This document shows, piece after piece, positions 7,966 to 16,427 of a stretch of DNA of 34,529 nucleotides (positions within the stretch are counted from its first letter, which is position 1; each line of letters starts with the position of its first letter). A program made the position numbers and the translations under genes. The notes below the pieces were generated by a model. The model made no database searches, was not told the DNA's origin, and was given only the letters and a program-made list of their open reading frames with translations. The stretch lies in NCBI GenBank assembly GCA_002320455.1, contig DCKU01000118.1, forward strand, positions 1 to 34,529. Direction: 5' to 3'. This DNA is from Salinisphaera sp. UBA1666. GTDB lineage: Bacteria > Pseudomonadota > Gammaproteobacteria > Nevskiales > Salinisphaeraceae.

Positions 7966-8483
7966 GGCGTGCTCGTCTTCAGGTTTAGCGGCAGGCCGGC
8001 GACGACCAGATCGACGCGTCGGCAGATATCGGCCAGGGCTTGATGCAGGCGCCCGGCCTCGTCGGCGAAGGTGCGCGACAGCTCGCCCAGCGGCACGATG
8101 CCCGAGCCCACCTCGTTGGAAACCAGCAGCACGCGAGCTTTGCATTCGGCCAGCGCGGCCAGCAGCGCGTCGCGCTCGCTGGGCCAGCACTCGGCGGCCA
8201 GGGCATTGGACAGCCACAGCGTGAGACAGTCCACGAGAACCACTGTGTCGGGGCCACTTTCGGCCTGCAGGGCCGCGGCCAGGGCCAGCGGGGCCTCGAC
8301 CGTGTGCCAGCGTGGATCGCGATCGGCCCGGTGGCGGGCGATACGCTCGGCCATGGCGGCATCATGGGCCTCGCCGGTGGCGATATAGACGTGTCGGCGC
8401 GCGTCGGCGGCCAGCCCGCAGCGCTCGGCATAGCCGCTCTTGCCGCTGCGCGTGCCGCCGAGAATCAGATGATGATCAGCCAT
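7962..8483 (-). CDS. cobU: Adenosylcobinamide kinase/guanylyltransferase CobU
   Basis: A 173-residue bifunctional enzyme that phosphorylates adenosylcobinamide and then transfers GMP from GTP, giving adenosylcobinamide-GDP for CobS. The P-loop G-G-T-R-S-G-K-S is at residues 9-16. The M-A-E-R-I-A-R-H-R region holds the likely guanylylated histidine, and L-V-D-C-L-T-L-W-L-S-N and V-S-N-E-V-G-S-G-I-V-P are classic CobU/CobP motifs. It overlaps btuD by 8 nt upstream and cobT by 4 nt downstream, indicating tight coupling. Confidence 0.95.
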   Translation of the reverse strand: MADHHLILGGTRSGKSGYAERCGLAADARRHVYIATGEAHDAAMAERIARHRADRDPRWHTVEAPLALAAALQAESGPDTVVLVDCLTLWLSNALAAECWPSERDALLAALAECKARVLLVSNEVGSGIVPLGELSRTFADEAGRLHQALADICRRVDLVVAGLPLNLKTSTP

Positions 8484-9237
8484 GTAGCACCACCGGATGA
8501 CCGGTATCGGGGTGGGCGATCACGCGCGTCGCGGCCGCGAAGACGTGGGCCAGGTTGGCTTCGGTGACGACCTCGTCCGGCGGCCCGGCCGTCGCGAGCC
8601 GGCCGTCGCGTAGCGCCACCAGACGATCGGCATGGGCGGCCGCCAGGCTGACGTCGTGCAAGACGAAGACGACCGTCACGCCCTGCTCGGCCAGGCCGGC
8701 GAGCGTGGTCATCACCCGGCTCTGGTGGGCGATATCGAGTGCGGCCACCGGCTCGTCGAGTAGCAGCAGCCGGGCACCCGCGTCTTCGGCGCGCCAGATC
8801 TGGGCCAGCACGCGCGCCAGCTGGACGCGCTGGCGCTCGCCGCCGGATAGCCGCGTATAGGCCCGCGTCAACAGATGTGAGATATCCATGGCGTGGGCCG
8901 CGGCCGCGACGATCTGGTCGTCGACGGTGCGCCCGGTGGCGTGCGGCGCCCGGGCCAGCGCGATGACCTCGCGGGCCGATAACGGAAACGCCAACGTCTG
9001 CTGCTGGGCCAGGCAGGCTACCGAGCGCGCACGCCGGGCCCGCGGCCAAGCCGCCAGCCGCTGCCCGTCGAACACGACATGGCCAGTCGCTGCGATGTCG
9101 CCGATGATGGCCCGGATGAGCGTCGACTTGCCGGCGCCGTTGGGCCCGATCAAGCCCAGGCGCTCGCCCGCGGCCACGTCGAGGGTCACGTCGTGCAGCC
9201 GCCCCGGCACCGAGATATCGCGCAGCGACAGGCTCAT
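8476..9237 (-). CDS. btuD: ABC importer ATPase, probable BtuD (HmuV-like)
   Basis: ATP-binding subunit of 253 residues. Walker A G-P-N-G-A-G-K-S-T is at residues 31-39, the Q-loop in A-C-L-A-Q-Q-Q, the signature L-S-G-G-E-R-Q-R-V-Q-L-A-R-V-L-A-Q, Walker B L-L-L-L-D-E-P-V-A-A-L-D, and the switch histidine in V-L-H-D-V-S. Sequence style resembles the haem importer ATPase HmuV as much as BtuD. Position between btuC and cobU, with btuF in the same cluster, argues for corrinoid transport. ATG 9237 overlaps the btuC stop (ATGA); longer upstream reading in this frame lies within btuC and is not coding. Confidence 0.85.
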   Translation of the reverse strand: MSLSLRDISVPGRLHDVTLDVAAGERLGLIGPNGAGKSTLIRAIIGDIAATGHVVFDGQRLAAWPRARRARSVACLAQQQTLAFPLSAREVIALARAPHATGRTVDDQIVAAAAHAMDISHLLTRAYTRLSGGERQRVQLARVLAQIWRAEDAGARLLLLDEPVAALDIAHQSRVMTTLAGLAEQGVTVVFVLHDVSLAAAHADRLVALRDGRLATAGPPDEVVTEANLAHVFAAATRVIAHPDTGHPVVLHG

Positions 9238-10241
9238 AGCGCGTAGTCGCGCGAGCCGCGCAGCAGCAGGATGAAAAACGGCGCGCCCACCAGCGCGGTC
9301 AACAGGCCGACCGGCAGCTCGGCCGGGGCCACGACGAGGCGCGCGGCCACGTCCGCGGCCAGCAGCAACACGGCCCCGGCCAGCGCGGCGCCCGGCAGCA
9401 CGAGGCGATGATCCGGGCCGAGCGTCAAACGCACGATATGCGGCACGACCAGCCCGACGAACGCGATCGCCCCGGCGAGTGCCACCGATACGCCTACACC
9501 GAGGGCGACGAGCCCGATCAGCGCGGTCTTGATCGCGTCTACCGCAAAGCCCAGATGCCGTGCCTCGGACTCGCCCAGCAGCAGCGCGTTCAGGGCCGGG
9601 GCCAGCGCCAGCAGCCCGGCGACGACTGGCAGCGCCACGACGACCAATACGGCAACCCGCGTCCAGGTGGCACCGTCCAGCCCGCCCATCTGCCACAGGC
9701 TGATGCGGCGCAGCATTTCGTTGGTGGCCACGAACTCCAGCAGCGCGGTCGCGGCCCCGGCCAGCGCGCCGATGGCAATGCCGGCCAGCAGCATCGTGGT
9801 CACCGAGGTGACAAGCTCGCGCGTGGCCAGGGTATAGACCAGCAGCACGGCCCCGGCCGCCCCCAGGAACGCACCGATAGAAACCACGGTCAGCCCGGCC
9901 ATGCCCGCCAGCGCCCCGCCGAACACGATCGCCAGGCTGGCCCCCAGCGACGCACCGGCCGTGACGCCGATCAGCGACGGGTCCGCCAGCGGGTTACGAA
10001 ACAGGCCCTGCATGGCCGCCCCGGACACCGCGAGAATCGCCCCCACGAGCATAGCCAGCACCGCTCGTGGCAGGCGGATCGCGGTGACGATGACCTGTGC
10101 CGAGCCGTTCGTGTCCCGGGCCGGCCAGAGAGCAGCCAGCACCTGGCCGGGCGCGATCGCCACCGGGCCCAGTGCGAGTTCGGCGATGAACGACGCGATT
10201 AGCGCTGCCGATAGGCTGGCGAATAGCAGGCCCGGCTTCAC
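9234..10241 (-). CDS. btuC: FecCD-family permease, probable BtuC
   Basis: A 335-residue polytopic permease (about ten membrane helices) of the BtuC/FecCD family. Diagnostic stretches: [12 protein letters not shown] near residue 57, [15 protein letters not shown] near 75, [15 protein letters not shown] near 265 and [18 protein letters not shown] near the end. Close relatives include both haem and B12 permeases; corrinoid specificity is inferred from neighbours cobQ, btuD, cobU and the distal btuF. It overlaps cobQ by 4 nt and btuD by 4 nt. Confidence 0.87.
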   Translation of the reverse strand: MKPGLLFASLSAALIASFIAELALGPVAIAPGQVLAALWPARDTNGSAQVIVTAIRLPRAVLAMLVGAILAVSGAAMQGLFRNPLADPSLIGVTAGASLGASLAIVFGGALAGMAGLTVVSIGAFLGAAGAVLLVYTLATRELVTSVTTMLLAGIAIGALAGAATALLEFVATNEMLRRISLWQMGGLDGATWTRVAVLVVVALPVVAGLLALAPALNALLLGESEARHLGFAVDAIKTALIGLVALGVGVSVALAGAIAFVGLVVPHIVRLTLGPDHRLVLPGAALAGAVLLLAADVAARLVVAPAELPVGLLTALVGAPFFILLLRGSRDYAL

Positions 10242-11671
10242 GGCAGCGCGGCCAGGTCGATAGCAGCCTCGACCGCATCGGCCAAGCGCTCCAGGCTGGC
10301 CTCCCGTCGGGTGTCCTGGTCGAGCGAGCCGGCGTCGGCCAAACCGGCCCAGGCCAGCACTGCATCACAGCCGGATCCGGTATCGAACAGGCCGTGGAGA
10401 TAGGTACCGGCTACCTGGCCGTCAGCCGAAATGGCCCCATCGGGCCCGTCGGCCAGATTGAGAAAGGGACGCCCCAGATCGACACCCGTGGTCACCCCAC
10501 AATGAATCCGATAACCGGCCACGGCGCCGCCGGTGGCCACCTCGCCGGTGACGTTCTGTAGATGCTTGGTCGCGTCCAGGCGCGTGCTCAGATCGAACAG
10601 GGCCAGACCGGCAGTCGTGCCCGGTGTGTCCTCGATGCCGTCGGGATCGGCAACGGTCTGGCCCAGCATCTGATAACCGCCACAGATGCCCAGCACCTTG
10701 CCGCCATAACGCAGATGGCGCTTGATGCGGGCGACCCAGCCGGCCTCGCGCAGCCAGTCGCAGTCGGCGCGGGTGTTCTTGGAACCGGCCAGCACGATGA
10801 GATCGGCCGGGCCGGGTGTCATGCCCGGGCCAACAAACTGTAGATCCACCTTGTCGTGGGCGCGCAGGGCGTCGAAATCGGTATGGTTGCTGATCCGCGG
10901 CGTCACCGGCACCTGGACGACCAAGGCCGCCTCGCGTGCGGCCTGGCCGGTGGCGATCGCGTCTTCGGCGTCCAGATGCAGGCCGGTCAGATACGGCAAC
11001 ACGCCCAGCACCGGCTTGCCGGTATAAGCCTCCAGCCAATCCAGGCCCGGCTGCAAGAGCGCGATATCGCCGCGAAAGCGGTTGATGACGAACCCGGCTA
11101 CCCGGGCGGCCTCGGTCTCGGACAGCAGCGCCAGCGTGCCCACGAGCTGGGCAAACACCCCGCCCTTGTCGATATCGGCGACCAGCACCACCGGGCAGTC
11201 CGCGGCCTCGGCAAACCCCATATTGGCGATATCGCCCTCGCGCAGGTTGATCTCGGCCGGGCTGCCGGCGCCCTCGACCAGCACCCGCTCATAGCCGGCC
11301 ACCAGCCGAGCATGCGATTCGAGCACGGCAGCCAGCGCCTGTGTCTTGTAATGGTGATAGTCGCCGGCGTTCATGGCGGCCACGGCATGGCCGTGGACGA
11401 TGACCTGGGCACCGATATCGCTGGACGGCTTCAGAAGCACCGGGTTTAGATCGGTCGTAGCGACTACGCGTGCGGCCTGGGCCTGGAGGTATTGGGAACG
11501 CCCGATTTCCCCGCCGTCGACGGTTACCGCGCTGTTGAGTGCCATGTTCTGGGGCTTGAACGGGGCCACCGCTACCCCGCGCCGCGCCAGCGCCCGACAC
11601 AACCCCGCCACCAGCGTCGACTTGCCGGCATCCGAGGTCGTGCCCTGGATCATGAGCGTTCTGGCTGGCAC
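10238..11671 (-). CDS. cobQ: Cobyric acid synthase CobQ
   Basis: A 477-residue glutamine-dependent amidotransferase that amidates four side chains of adenosylcobyrinic acid a,c-diamide. The N-terminal dethiobiotin-synthetase-like ATPase domain has [15 protein letters not shown] at the start and [10 protein letters not shown]. The C-terminal class-I glutaminase domain has the nucleophile in [11 protein letters not shown] and the histidine in [13 protein letters not shown] at 11671 ([11 protein letters not shown]) is the likely start, with AAGGA about 12 nt upstream; ATG 11653 is the alternative. It is the first gene of the cobQ-btuC-btuD-cobU-cobT run. The companion cobyrinate diamide synthase gene is not in this window. 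Confidence 0.93.
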   Translation of the reverse strand: MPARTLMIQGTTSDAGKSTLVAGLCRALARRGVAVAPFKPQNMALNSAVTVDGGEIGRSQYLQAQAARVVATTDLNPVLLKPSSDIGAQVIVHGHAVAAMNAGDYHHYKTQALAAVLESHARLVAGYERVLVEGAGSPAEINLREGDIANMGFAEAADCPVVLVADIDKGGVFAQLVGTLALLSETEAARVAGFVINRFRGDIALLQPGLDWLEAYTGKPVLGVLPYLTGLHLDAEDAIATGQAAREAALVVQVPVTPRISNHTDFDALRAHDKVDLQFVGPGMTPGPADLIVLAGSKNTRADCDWLREAGWVARIKRHLRYGGKVLGICGGYQMLGQTVADPDGIEDTPGTTAGLALFDLSTRLDATKHLQNVTGEVATGGAVAGYRIHCGVTTGVDLGRPFLNLADGPDGAISADGQVAGTYLHGLFDTGSGCDAVLAWAGLADAGSLDQDTRREASLERLADAVEAAIDLAALP

Positions 11672-11792
11672 GAGAGGCTTCGTTCCTTGAAGGCGTGTCC
11701 GCAAATGGCCGCCGATGGCCGCAGATGAAAAAGTTTGACGATCGGGCTCTGGGCTAGATATTCAGTGAACACAAAAACGAATACAGACAGCC

Positions 11793-11923
11793 ATCCGCAG
11801 ATTTCGCAGATTAAAAGACAAATCCCATCAGACGCTTAAAACGAAGATCTGTGTGTGAGGCACGACAACGCTTGCCCTGCCACATCCACTCACAAATCTG
11901 CGCCATCTGCGTAATCTGTGGAT
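11793..11923. repeat. Inverted-repeat element without a gene (CAGATT family)
   Basis: Left arm ATCCGCAGATTTCGCAGATT (11793-11812) faces a right arm whose reverse complement starts ATCCACAGATTACGCAGATG (ending at 11923). The arms carry CAGATT units spaced 9 nt apart and closely match the arms around the GxxExxY gene at 24654-25112 (left arms agree at 19 of 20 positions). The roughly 80-nt interior has no coding potential, so this looks like an internally deleted, non-autonomous copy. A further degenerate arm-like stretch (ATGGCCGCCGATGGCCGCAG, 11705-11724) followed by AAAAAGTTT resembles the right flank of the other copy. It occupies the intergenic space between cobO and cobQ and would be transcribed in a cobO-to-cobQ readthrough. 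Confidence 0.7.
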
Positions 11924-11967
11924 TGTCTTCCTGTCTTTTTGCTTGTGAATCGACGAACCGATAATTG

Positions 11968-12576
11968 CTAGTAATCCACTCCGGCCCGCGCCTTGATGCC
12001 GGCTTTGAACGCGTGTTTTACGTTGTCGACCTCGGAGACGGTGTCGGCCGCCTCGCGCAGGGCCGAGCCGCCGCCGCGGCCGGTGACGACCACGGACTGC
12101 TCGACCGGGCGGTTGGCGATCGCCTGTAGCACGCGGTCGTCGTCGAGATATTTGTAACCCAGCATGTAGGTCAGCTCGTCGATGACGACCAGGTCATAAC
12201 TGTCGTCGGCCAGCATTGGCTCGACCTGGGCCCAGGTGCGCTCGGCCGCCTCGATATCGCCCGTGCGATCCTGAGTGTTCCATGTGAAACCCGTGCCCAT
12301 CTGATAGAAGGTGACCTGCGGGCAGTGATCACGGATATAAAGCTCTTCGCCGGACAGCTGCACGCCCTTGATGAACTGCACCACGCCCACCTTCTGACCG
12401 TGGCCCAGGGCGCGCATGACCATGCCAAAGGCCGAGGACGACTTGCCCTTGCCTTTGCCGGTAATGAAGACGAACACGCCACGCTCGGTGTCGGCCGCGG
12501 CGATGGCCGAATCCACTTTTTCTTTCTGTTTCTGCATGGCCGCCTTGTGGCGGGCGTCGTTCTTTGTATCGCTCAT
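11968..12576 (-). CDS. cobO: Corrinoid adenosyltransferase (CobA/CobO/BtuR type)
   Basis: A 202-residue ATP:cob(I)alamin adenosyltransferase. The P-loop G-K-G-K-G-K-S is at residues 40-46, followed by A-L-G-H-G-Q-K-V-G-V-V-Q-F-I-K-G, the D-L-V-V-I-D-E-L-T Walker B-like stretch and V-V-V-T-G-R-G. It attaches the 5'-deoxyadenosyl group needed by the dehydratase encoded upstream. ATG 12576 is preferred over an upstream TTG at 12603: GGAACAAGG precedes it and the family length (about 196-200) fits. The enzyme is not homologous to PduO, although the next gene upstream resembles the PduO C-terminal domain. Confidence 0.93.
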   Translation of the reverse strand: MSDTKNDARHKAAMQKQKEKVDSAIAAADTERGVFVFITGKGKGKSSSAFGMVMRALGHGQKVGVVQFIKGVQLSGEELYIRDHCPQVTFYQMGTGFTWNTQDRTGDIEAAERTWAQVEPMLADDSYDLVVIDELTYMLGYKYLDDDRVLQAIANRPVEQSVVVTGRGGGSALREAADTVSEVDNVKHAFKAGIKARAGVDY

Positions 12577-12620
12577 AGCCTTGTTCCGGTCGTGATATGA
12601 CAAACGATCATGTAGAGCGC

Positions 12621-13040
12621 TCAGATCGCGGCCGCGCCGGCCGCGGCCACATCCTGATCCTGCTGGATGGTGCCGCTGCTGACACCGATCGCGCCGATGA
12701 TCTCGTTGTCGCGAATCAGGGGGATGCCCCCCGGAAAAACCACCAGTCTACCCCCGTGCGCGTCGCTCAAGCCATGCAGGTCGCCGCCCGAACAAGTCAC
12801 GTCCTGCAGGTTGGCGGTTTCCTGCTGGAAGGCGATGGCGGTATAGGCCTTGTTGATCGAGATGCTGATGCTGGCGATCAGCGCGCCGTCCATGCGCACA
12901 TGGGATTTCAGGTGACCGCCGGCGTCGGTGACGGCGATGTCCATGGGCTGGCCGATCTCGCGGGCCTTGGCTTCGGCCGCTTCGATGACTTGCTTCACCT
13001 CGTCGAGGGTGATGGTTTCTCGGGGCACGGGGTGGCTCAT
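12621..13040 (-). CDS. GlcG/HbpS (PduO C-terminal-like) family protein
   Basis: A 139-residue protein of the GlcG/HbpS family: I-A-V-T-D-A-G-G-H-L-K-S-H-V-R-M-D-G-A near residue 37, S-I-N-K-A-Y-T-A-I-A-F, and F-P-G-G-I-P-L near residue 100 followed by I-G-A-I-G-V-S-S-G-T-I-Q-Q-D. The same fold forms the C-terminal domain of PduO, and family members have been reported to bind haem or corrinoids. A strong AAGGAG lies 8 nt before the ATG. It is placed between the dehydratase reactivase and the adenosyltransferase, so a role in corrinoid handling or dehydratase upkeep is a reasonable inference. The exact function is unknown. Confidence 0.82.
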   Translation of the reverse strand: MSHPVPRETITLDEVKQVIEAAEAKAREIGQPMDIAVTDAGGHLKSHVRMDGALIASISISINKAYTAIAFQQETANLQDVTCSGGDLHGLSDAHGGRLVVFPGGIPLIRDNEIIGAIGVSSGTIQQDQDVAAAGAAAI

Positions 13041-13100
13041 GATGGATTCTCCTTTCGTCTGTTTCGTTGTATCGAAGCCTCGAAAAACCGGCGTTGTACC

Positions 13101-13523
13101 TCAGCCCGTGTCGTTGCCGGCCGCAATATCGTCCAGCCGCAATGGCCGACCGACGACAAGACGAGCCGCGTTCTCACCGGCGCGTCGATGCCCGGGACGC
13201 TGTCCCATTGGATCGTTCGAGACATCGCACACGATCACTGCCTGCTCGGCGGGCATATGGCGTTCGTGAATCGCGATCCGGTCGCCGGCCAGACCGACCC
13301 CCACGCCGAGACGCGAGGTGCGCGCGCCGTGATGGGCCAGCGCGACAGCATCGGTGTCTTCGCCGATGAGCACACGCGTGGGTATACCCAGCTCCTCGGC
13401 ACCGATGGCCACCCGGCCGGTACAGGCGTCATCGACACCGCTGGCCCGTACGACATGAATGGCCGGCCGTGCGCCGGCCTCGGCGCTGCCGATCGAAGGC
13501 TTGTCGGCATCCGAGGCGCTCAT
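13101..13523 (-). CDS. pduH: Diol/glycerol dehydratase reactivase small subunit
   Basis: A 140-residue protein matching the DdrB/PduH small reactivase subunit: P-A-I-H-V-V near residue 20, G-A-E-E-L-G-I-P-T-R-V, A-H-H-G-A-R-T-S-R-L-G-V-G-V-G-L, and D-P-M-G-Q-R-P-G-H-R-R-A-G-E-N-A-A-R-L-V. With the large subunit it exchanges damaged cobalamin on the dehydratase for fresh adenosylcobalamin using ATP. The first 18 or so residues are an extra, low-complexity leader compared with the roughly 125-residue homologues. Its start overlaps the pduG stop by 4 nt. Confidence 0.9.
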   Translation of the reverse strand: MSASDADKPSIGSAEAGARPAIHVVRASGVDDACTGRVAIGAEELGIPTRVLIGEDTDAVALAHHGARTSRLGVGVGLAGDRIAIHERHMPAEQAVIVCDVSNDPMGQRPGHRRAGENAARLVVGRPLRLDDIAAGNDTG

Positions 13524-15355
13524 GCGGGGCGCTCCTGCTGACCGTGGTTGATGATCAGCCCGGTGGCCACGGCGTTGGTCGGGCCCAGGGCGCCACGCAC
13601 ATTGGCCACGCCGACGACAATGCCGTACTGGCTAAGCTCGGTCATCAGCATCTGGGGCAGCTCGAAATCCAGCCCGAAACGCCCGACGATGGCCACGAAA
13701 TCCAACAGTCGGATATTGCCGCCGGGGGCGATGCGGCGCAGCACACGCAGGCTGTTGGTCACCAGCACGCGTTGCTTGGCCTCGCGCCGCACGCCGCGGA
13801 TGCGATCCAGGGTGTGTCGGGTGTCGATGGGCACCAGCCCGTCGTCGGTCAGCAGGACGATGCGAGCGAACAGCGTCGCGTCCAGTGGCGTCTCGAAGAA
13901 CTGCACGCCGCCGTCTTCATGGCGGATATGGAACAGGCTCTCGACCTTGGCCAGTGAGTGGATCTTGATCTTCTCGGCCACATCGACGCTGGCCAGGCCA
14001 AGCTCGTTCTTGATCAGCAGCGTGGTCATATGCCCGGCGCCGGCCAGATGGACATGTTCGACCGGTTTGTCGCGCCGACAGATCGCACCGTCGACCGAGC
14101 CCGCGCCGCCGTCGATGATGGCCAGCGGATAATCGATGCCCGGCGTGGTCAGCGCGCCCAAAATCGCCGAATTGGCCTCGATGCCGCCCAGCTCGACCGG
14201 CACGTCGATCCGCCTGGCCAGTGTGTCGGCGATGCGCGTCATGAGCAGCCGGTCGGTGTTGACCATGATCGCCAGCCCGGTCGCGGTCTCGATCGAGAAT
14301 TCATCGGCCACGCCGCCGGCGACCTTCTGGGGCACCAGACAATCGACGGCCAGCACGTCCTTGATGAAGACTTCGGCCAGCGGTTTCTCGGTCAGATCGG
14401 CCATGGTCTGGCGCACGTGCTCGATCATGCCGCCGACGTTGGTCCCGGCCTCGCCGTGTACGTCATGGATCGGGGCGACCCGACCCAGCGTTTCCATGAT
14501 CTCGTCCGCGCCCTGCTCCAGCGCCACGGACAGCCGCTGATGCGCGCCCACGAACTCGATCGTGCCGGCCGGGATGGGCTTGCTGGTGACATCGCCGGCC
14601 GGCGTGCGCACCACGACCGCCGAACGCAGCCCCACCAGCGCCTTGGCGATGGGGATGACGAAACCCGTCTCTTCCGGCGTCAACGAGAACAGTGTGGCGA
14701 TGCCATAGGGATTGCTGAGCTCGCGCACGGCATGGCCCTGCGGGGCGACCTCGACCGCGGCCAGCATGCCCAGCGGCACCTTGTCGATACGCCCCACCTC
14801 ATCGACGAACGGCAAGGCCTCGGGCAGGCGATTGACGATGAGCACGCCGTCGTCCTTCTGGGCGATGCCGGCCACGATCGGCACGCCGGCCTCCAGCGCC
14901 CGCCGGATGATCCCGGCCGCGATCTCGAAATCGTAATCGGCCGGCACCACGACGATGATCGGCTCGTCATCGGCCGAGGCCTCGTTCTGCACCAGGGCGT
15001 CGATGGCGGTCGTGCGGCCGACGCCGATGCCCCGCCCGCCGGGCGAATCGGGATTGTGACCGACCATCGAGGATTCGGTGACCACGGTCTCGGTTACGGT
15101 CTCCATGGCCACGTCGCCGATGACCGGCGTGGCTTCGTTGAGCAGCACACGATCCAGATCGGCAACGTTCACTCCGGCCTTGGCCGTGGCCTGTTCCAGC
15201 ACGTCGATAATGGCCGGGATATTGTCAAGCGTGCCCTTGATGCCTTGTGTATACGCCATGCCCGAGGCCAGGAACTCGGGTCGGCCGTCGGTGACCCGGG
15301 CAATGGCCGCCTCGGTCGTGGAGTTGCCGATATCGATGCCTGCGATGAGCGACAT
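13520..15355 (-). CDS. pduG: Diol/glycerol dehydratase reactivase large subunit
   Basis: A 611-residue ATPase matching the DdrA/PduG/GdrA family at its full usual length (about 610). The N-terminus M-S-L-I-A-G-I-D-I-G-N-S-T-T-E is the phosphate-binding motif of the actin/Hsp70-like ATPase domain, followed by L-N-E-A-T-P-V-I-G-D-V-A-M-E-T and G-H-N-P-D-S-P-G-G. It releases inactivated coenzyme from the dehydratase. ATG 15355 is chosen because it opens directly on the conserved motif; the frame upstream overlaps pduE in antisense-like sequence. The gap to pduE is 19 nt and the overlap with pduH 4 nt, consistent with one operon. Confidence 0.95.
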   Translation of the reverse strand: MSLIAGIDIGNSTTEAAIARVTDGRPEFLASGMAYTQGIKGTLDNIPAIIDVLEQATAKAGVNVADLDRVLLNEATPVIGDVAMETVTETVVTESSMVGHNPDSPGGRGIGVGRTTAIDALVQNEASADDEPIIVVVPADYDFEIAAGIIRRALEAGVPIVAGIAQKDDGVLIVNRLPEALPFVDEVGRIDKVPLGMLAAVEVAPQGHAVRELSNPYGIATLFSLTPEETGFVIPIAKALVGLRSAVVVRTPAGDVTSKPIPAGTIEFVGAHQRLSVALEQGADEIMETLGRVAPIHDVHGEAGTNVGGMIEHVRQTMADLTEKPLAEVFIKDVLAVDCLVPQKVAGGVADEFSIETATGLAIMVNTDRLLMTRIADTLARRIDVPVELGGIEANSAILGALTTPGIDYPLAIIDGGAGSVDGAICRRDKPVEHVHLAGAGHMTTLLIKNELGLASVDVAEKIKIHSLAKVESLFHIRHEDGGVQFFETPLDATLFARIVLLTDDGLVPIDTRHTLDRIRGVRREAKQRVLVTNSLRVLRRIAPGGNIRLLDFVAIVGRFGLDFELPQMLMTELSQYGIVVGVANVRGALGPTNAVATGLIINHGQQERPA

Positions 15356-15374
15356 GTCGTCTCGCCCCGGCCGC

Positions 15375-15806
15375 TCAGGCTGTGTCGGGCTGGCGCAGAC
15401 GCCCGCGCCGCTCATAGGCATCGACCGCATCGCGGACCAGCGAGGCATTGATGCTGGCCTGGTAATCGTTTTCCAGCTCGTCGGCGATCGCCAGCAGCTC
15501 CTCCCGGGTCGAGACGTTGGGCCGCATGGCGTTGTAGATTTCCATGATGCGCTCGTCGGAGACCCGAGTCAGTTCGGCCGCGCGCCGGAAATTGCCGGCC
15601 AGCTGGGGCCGGCCCACGCTTTCGGCGACCTGGGCCTGATATTCCAGAATCTCCGGGGTGACCCGCATTTCATCGGCGCCGATCTCGCCGGACATCACCG
15701 CCTCGAGCGTGATCTCGTCGAGCGGGCGGCCCTTGGCCGTATTGACCAGATCCGGGCGTTTTTCCGACAGCGGATAATCGCTTCGATAATCGAGTTTTTC
15801 AGACAT
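15375..15806 (-). CDS. pduE: Diol/glycerol dehydratase small subunit
   Basis: A 143-residue small (gamma) subunit: Y-R-S-D-Y-P-L-S-E-K-R-P-D, G-R-P-L-D-E-I-T-L-E-A-V-M-S-G-E-I-G, L-E-Y-Q-A-Q-V-A-E, N-F-R-R-A-A-E-L and E-L-L-A-I-A-D-E-L-E. The length equals glycerol dehydratase small subunits (about 141) rather than compartment-type PduE (about 173), because the N-terminal extension is absent. GGAGG precedes the ATG by about 9 nt. It sits 24 nt after pduD and 19 nt before pduG. Confidence 0.95.
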   Translation of the reverse strand: MSEKLDYRSDYPLSEKRPDLVNTAKGRPLDEITLEAVMSGEIGADEMRVTPEILEYQAQVAESVGRPQLAGNFRRAAELTRVSDERIMEIYNAMRPNVSTREELLAIADELENDYQASINASLVRDAVDAYERRGRLRQPDTA

Positions 15807-15830
15807 GACGATCGGCCTCCGCGGGCGCGT

Positions 15831-16415
15831 CTAGGTATGGAATTCCACGTCCAGTTCAACGGCTTTCTCGCCCTGTCGTACGAACTGGGTCTCGCGGATG
15901 TGATAGATCGAGGCGATGGCCTGCCACTTGGGCCGGGCCATCGGGTCGTTGACCTGGGGCACCGGCGAGGGCGAATCGCCCTTGGCGTACTTGGCGGCGT
16001 TCTTACCGATATGACGAAACGTCGAAAGCGCCAGGCTCGGCGCCTGCGGAAACAGCTCCATCGGTGCCAGCGGCACCAGATCACGTTGATGAATCAGGGC
16101 CGTGCCCCGCGACTGGATGGCCACCGAGATGCCCGAACCGCTCAGCTTGGCGCCGTCGAAACCGATGGCCGCCAGGTCGGCCGAGCGCCAGACCCGCACG
16201 ATGCGGGCTTTGACCTGTTCCTCCTCGATGCCGGCACAGAACTCACGGATGACGGCTGCATGTGCGAGCCCGTGCAGGGTCTTTCGTTTCATCTGGTCGC
16301 CGAAGGCTGGCGAAATCGCGATCACGACCTCGTCGGGCGCCGTGCCGGTCTTGGCCGGCCCTCGCTCGGTCAACGTCATTTCCACGGCGGGCGGACTGGC
16401 AAGCTGTTCTGACAT
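15831..16415 (-). CDS. pduD: Diol/glycerol dehydratase medium subunit
   Basis: A 194-residue medium (beta) subunit. Family motifs: D-E-V-V-I-A-I-S-P-A-F-G, L-H-G-L-A-H-A-A-V-I-R-E, L-S-G-S-G-I-S-V-A-I-Q-S-R-G-T, I-H-Q-R-D-L-V-P-L and I-G-K-N-A-A-K-Y-A-K-G-D-S-P-S-P-V-P. Two ATGs compete. AAGGAG lies only 2 nt from the first (16421) but 8 nt from the second (16415), so the second is preferred; this also gives exactly the length of glycerol dehydratase medium subunits. The roughly 20-residue N-terminal microcompartment-targeting helix of PduD is absent. Confidence 0.93.
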   Translation of the reverse strand: MSEQLASPPAVEMTLTERGPAKTGTAPDEVVIAISPAFGDQMKRKTLHGLAHAAVIREFCAGIEEEQVKARIVRVWRSADLAAIGFDGAKLSGSGISVAIQSRGTALIHQRDLVPLAPMELFPQAPSLALSTFRHIGKNAAKYAKGDSPSPVPQVNDPMARPKWQAIASIYHIRETQFVRQGEKAVELDVEFHT

Positions 16416-16427
16416 GGCCATGTCTCC

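Noticed and set aside
7966..8217. Upstream extension of cobT
   Set aside because: It lies inside cobU in another frame; the conserved CobT N-terminus starts at 7965 with a 4-nt coupled overlap.
13958..15451. A 497-codon + strand open frame opposite pduG
   Set aside because: Antisense shadow of the reactivase gene, rich in Arg, His, Gly and Asp with no recognisable motif.
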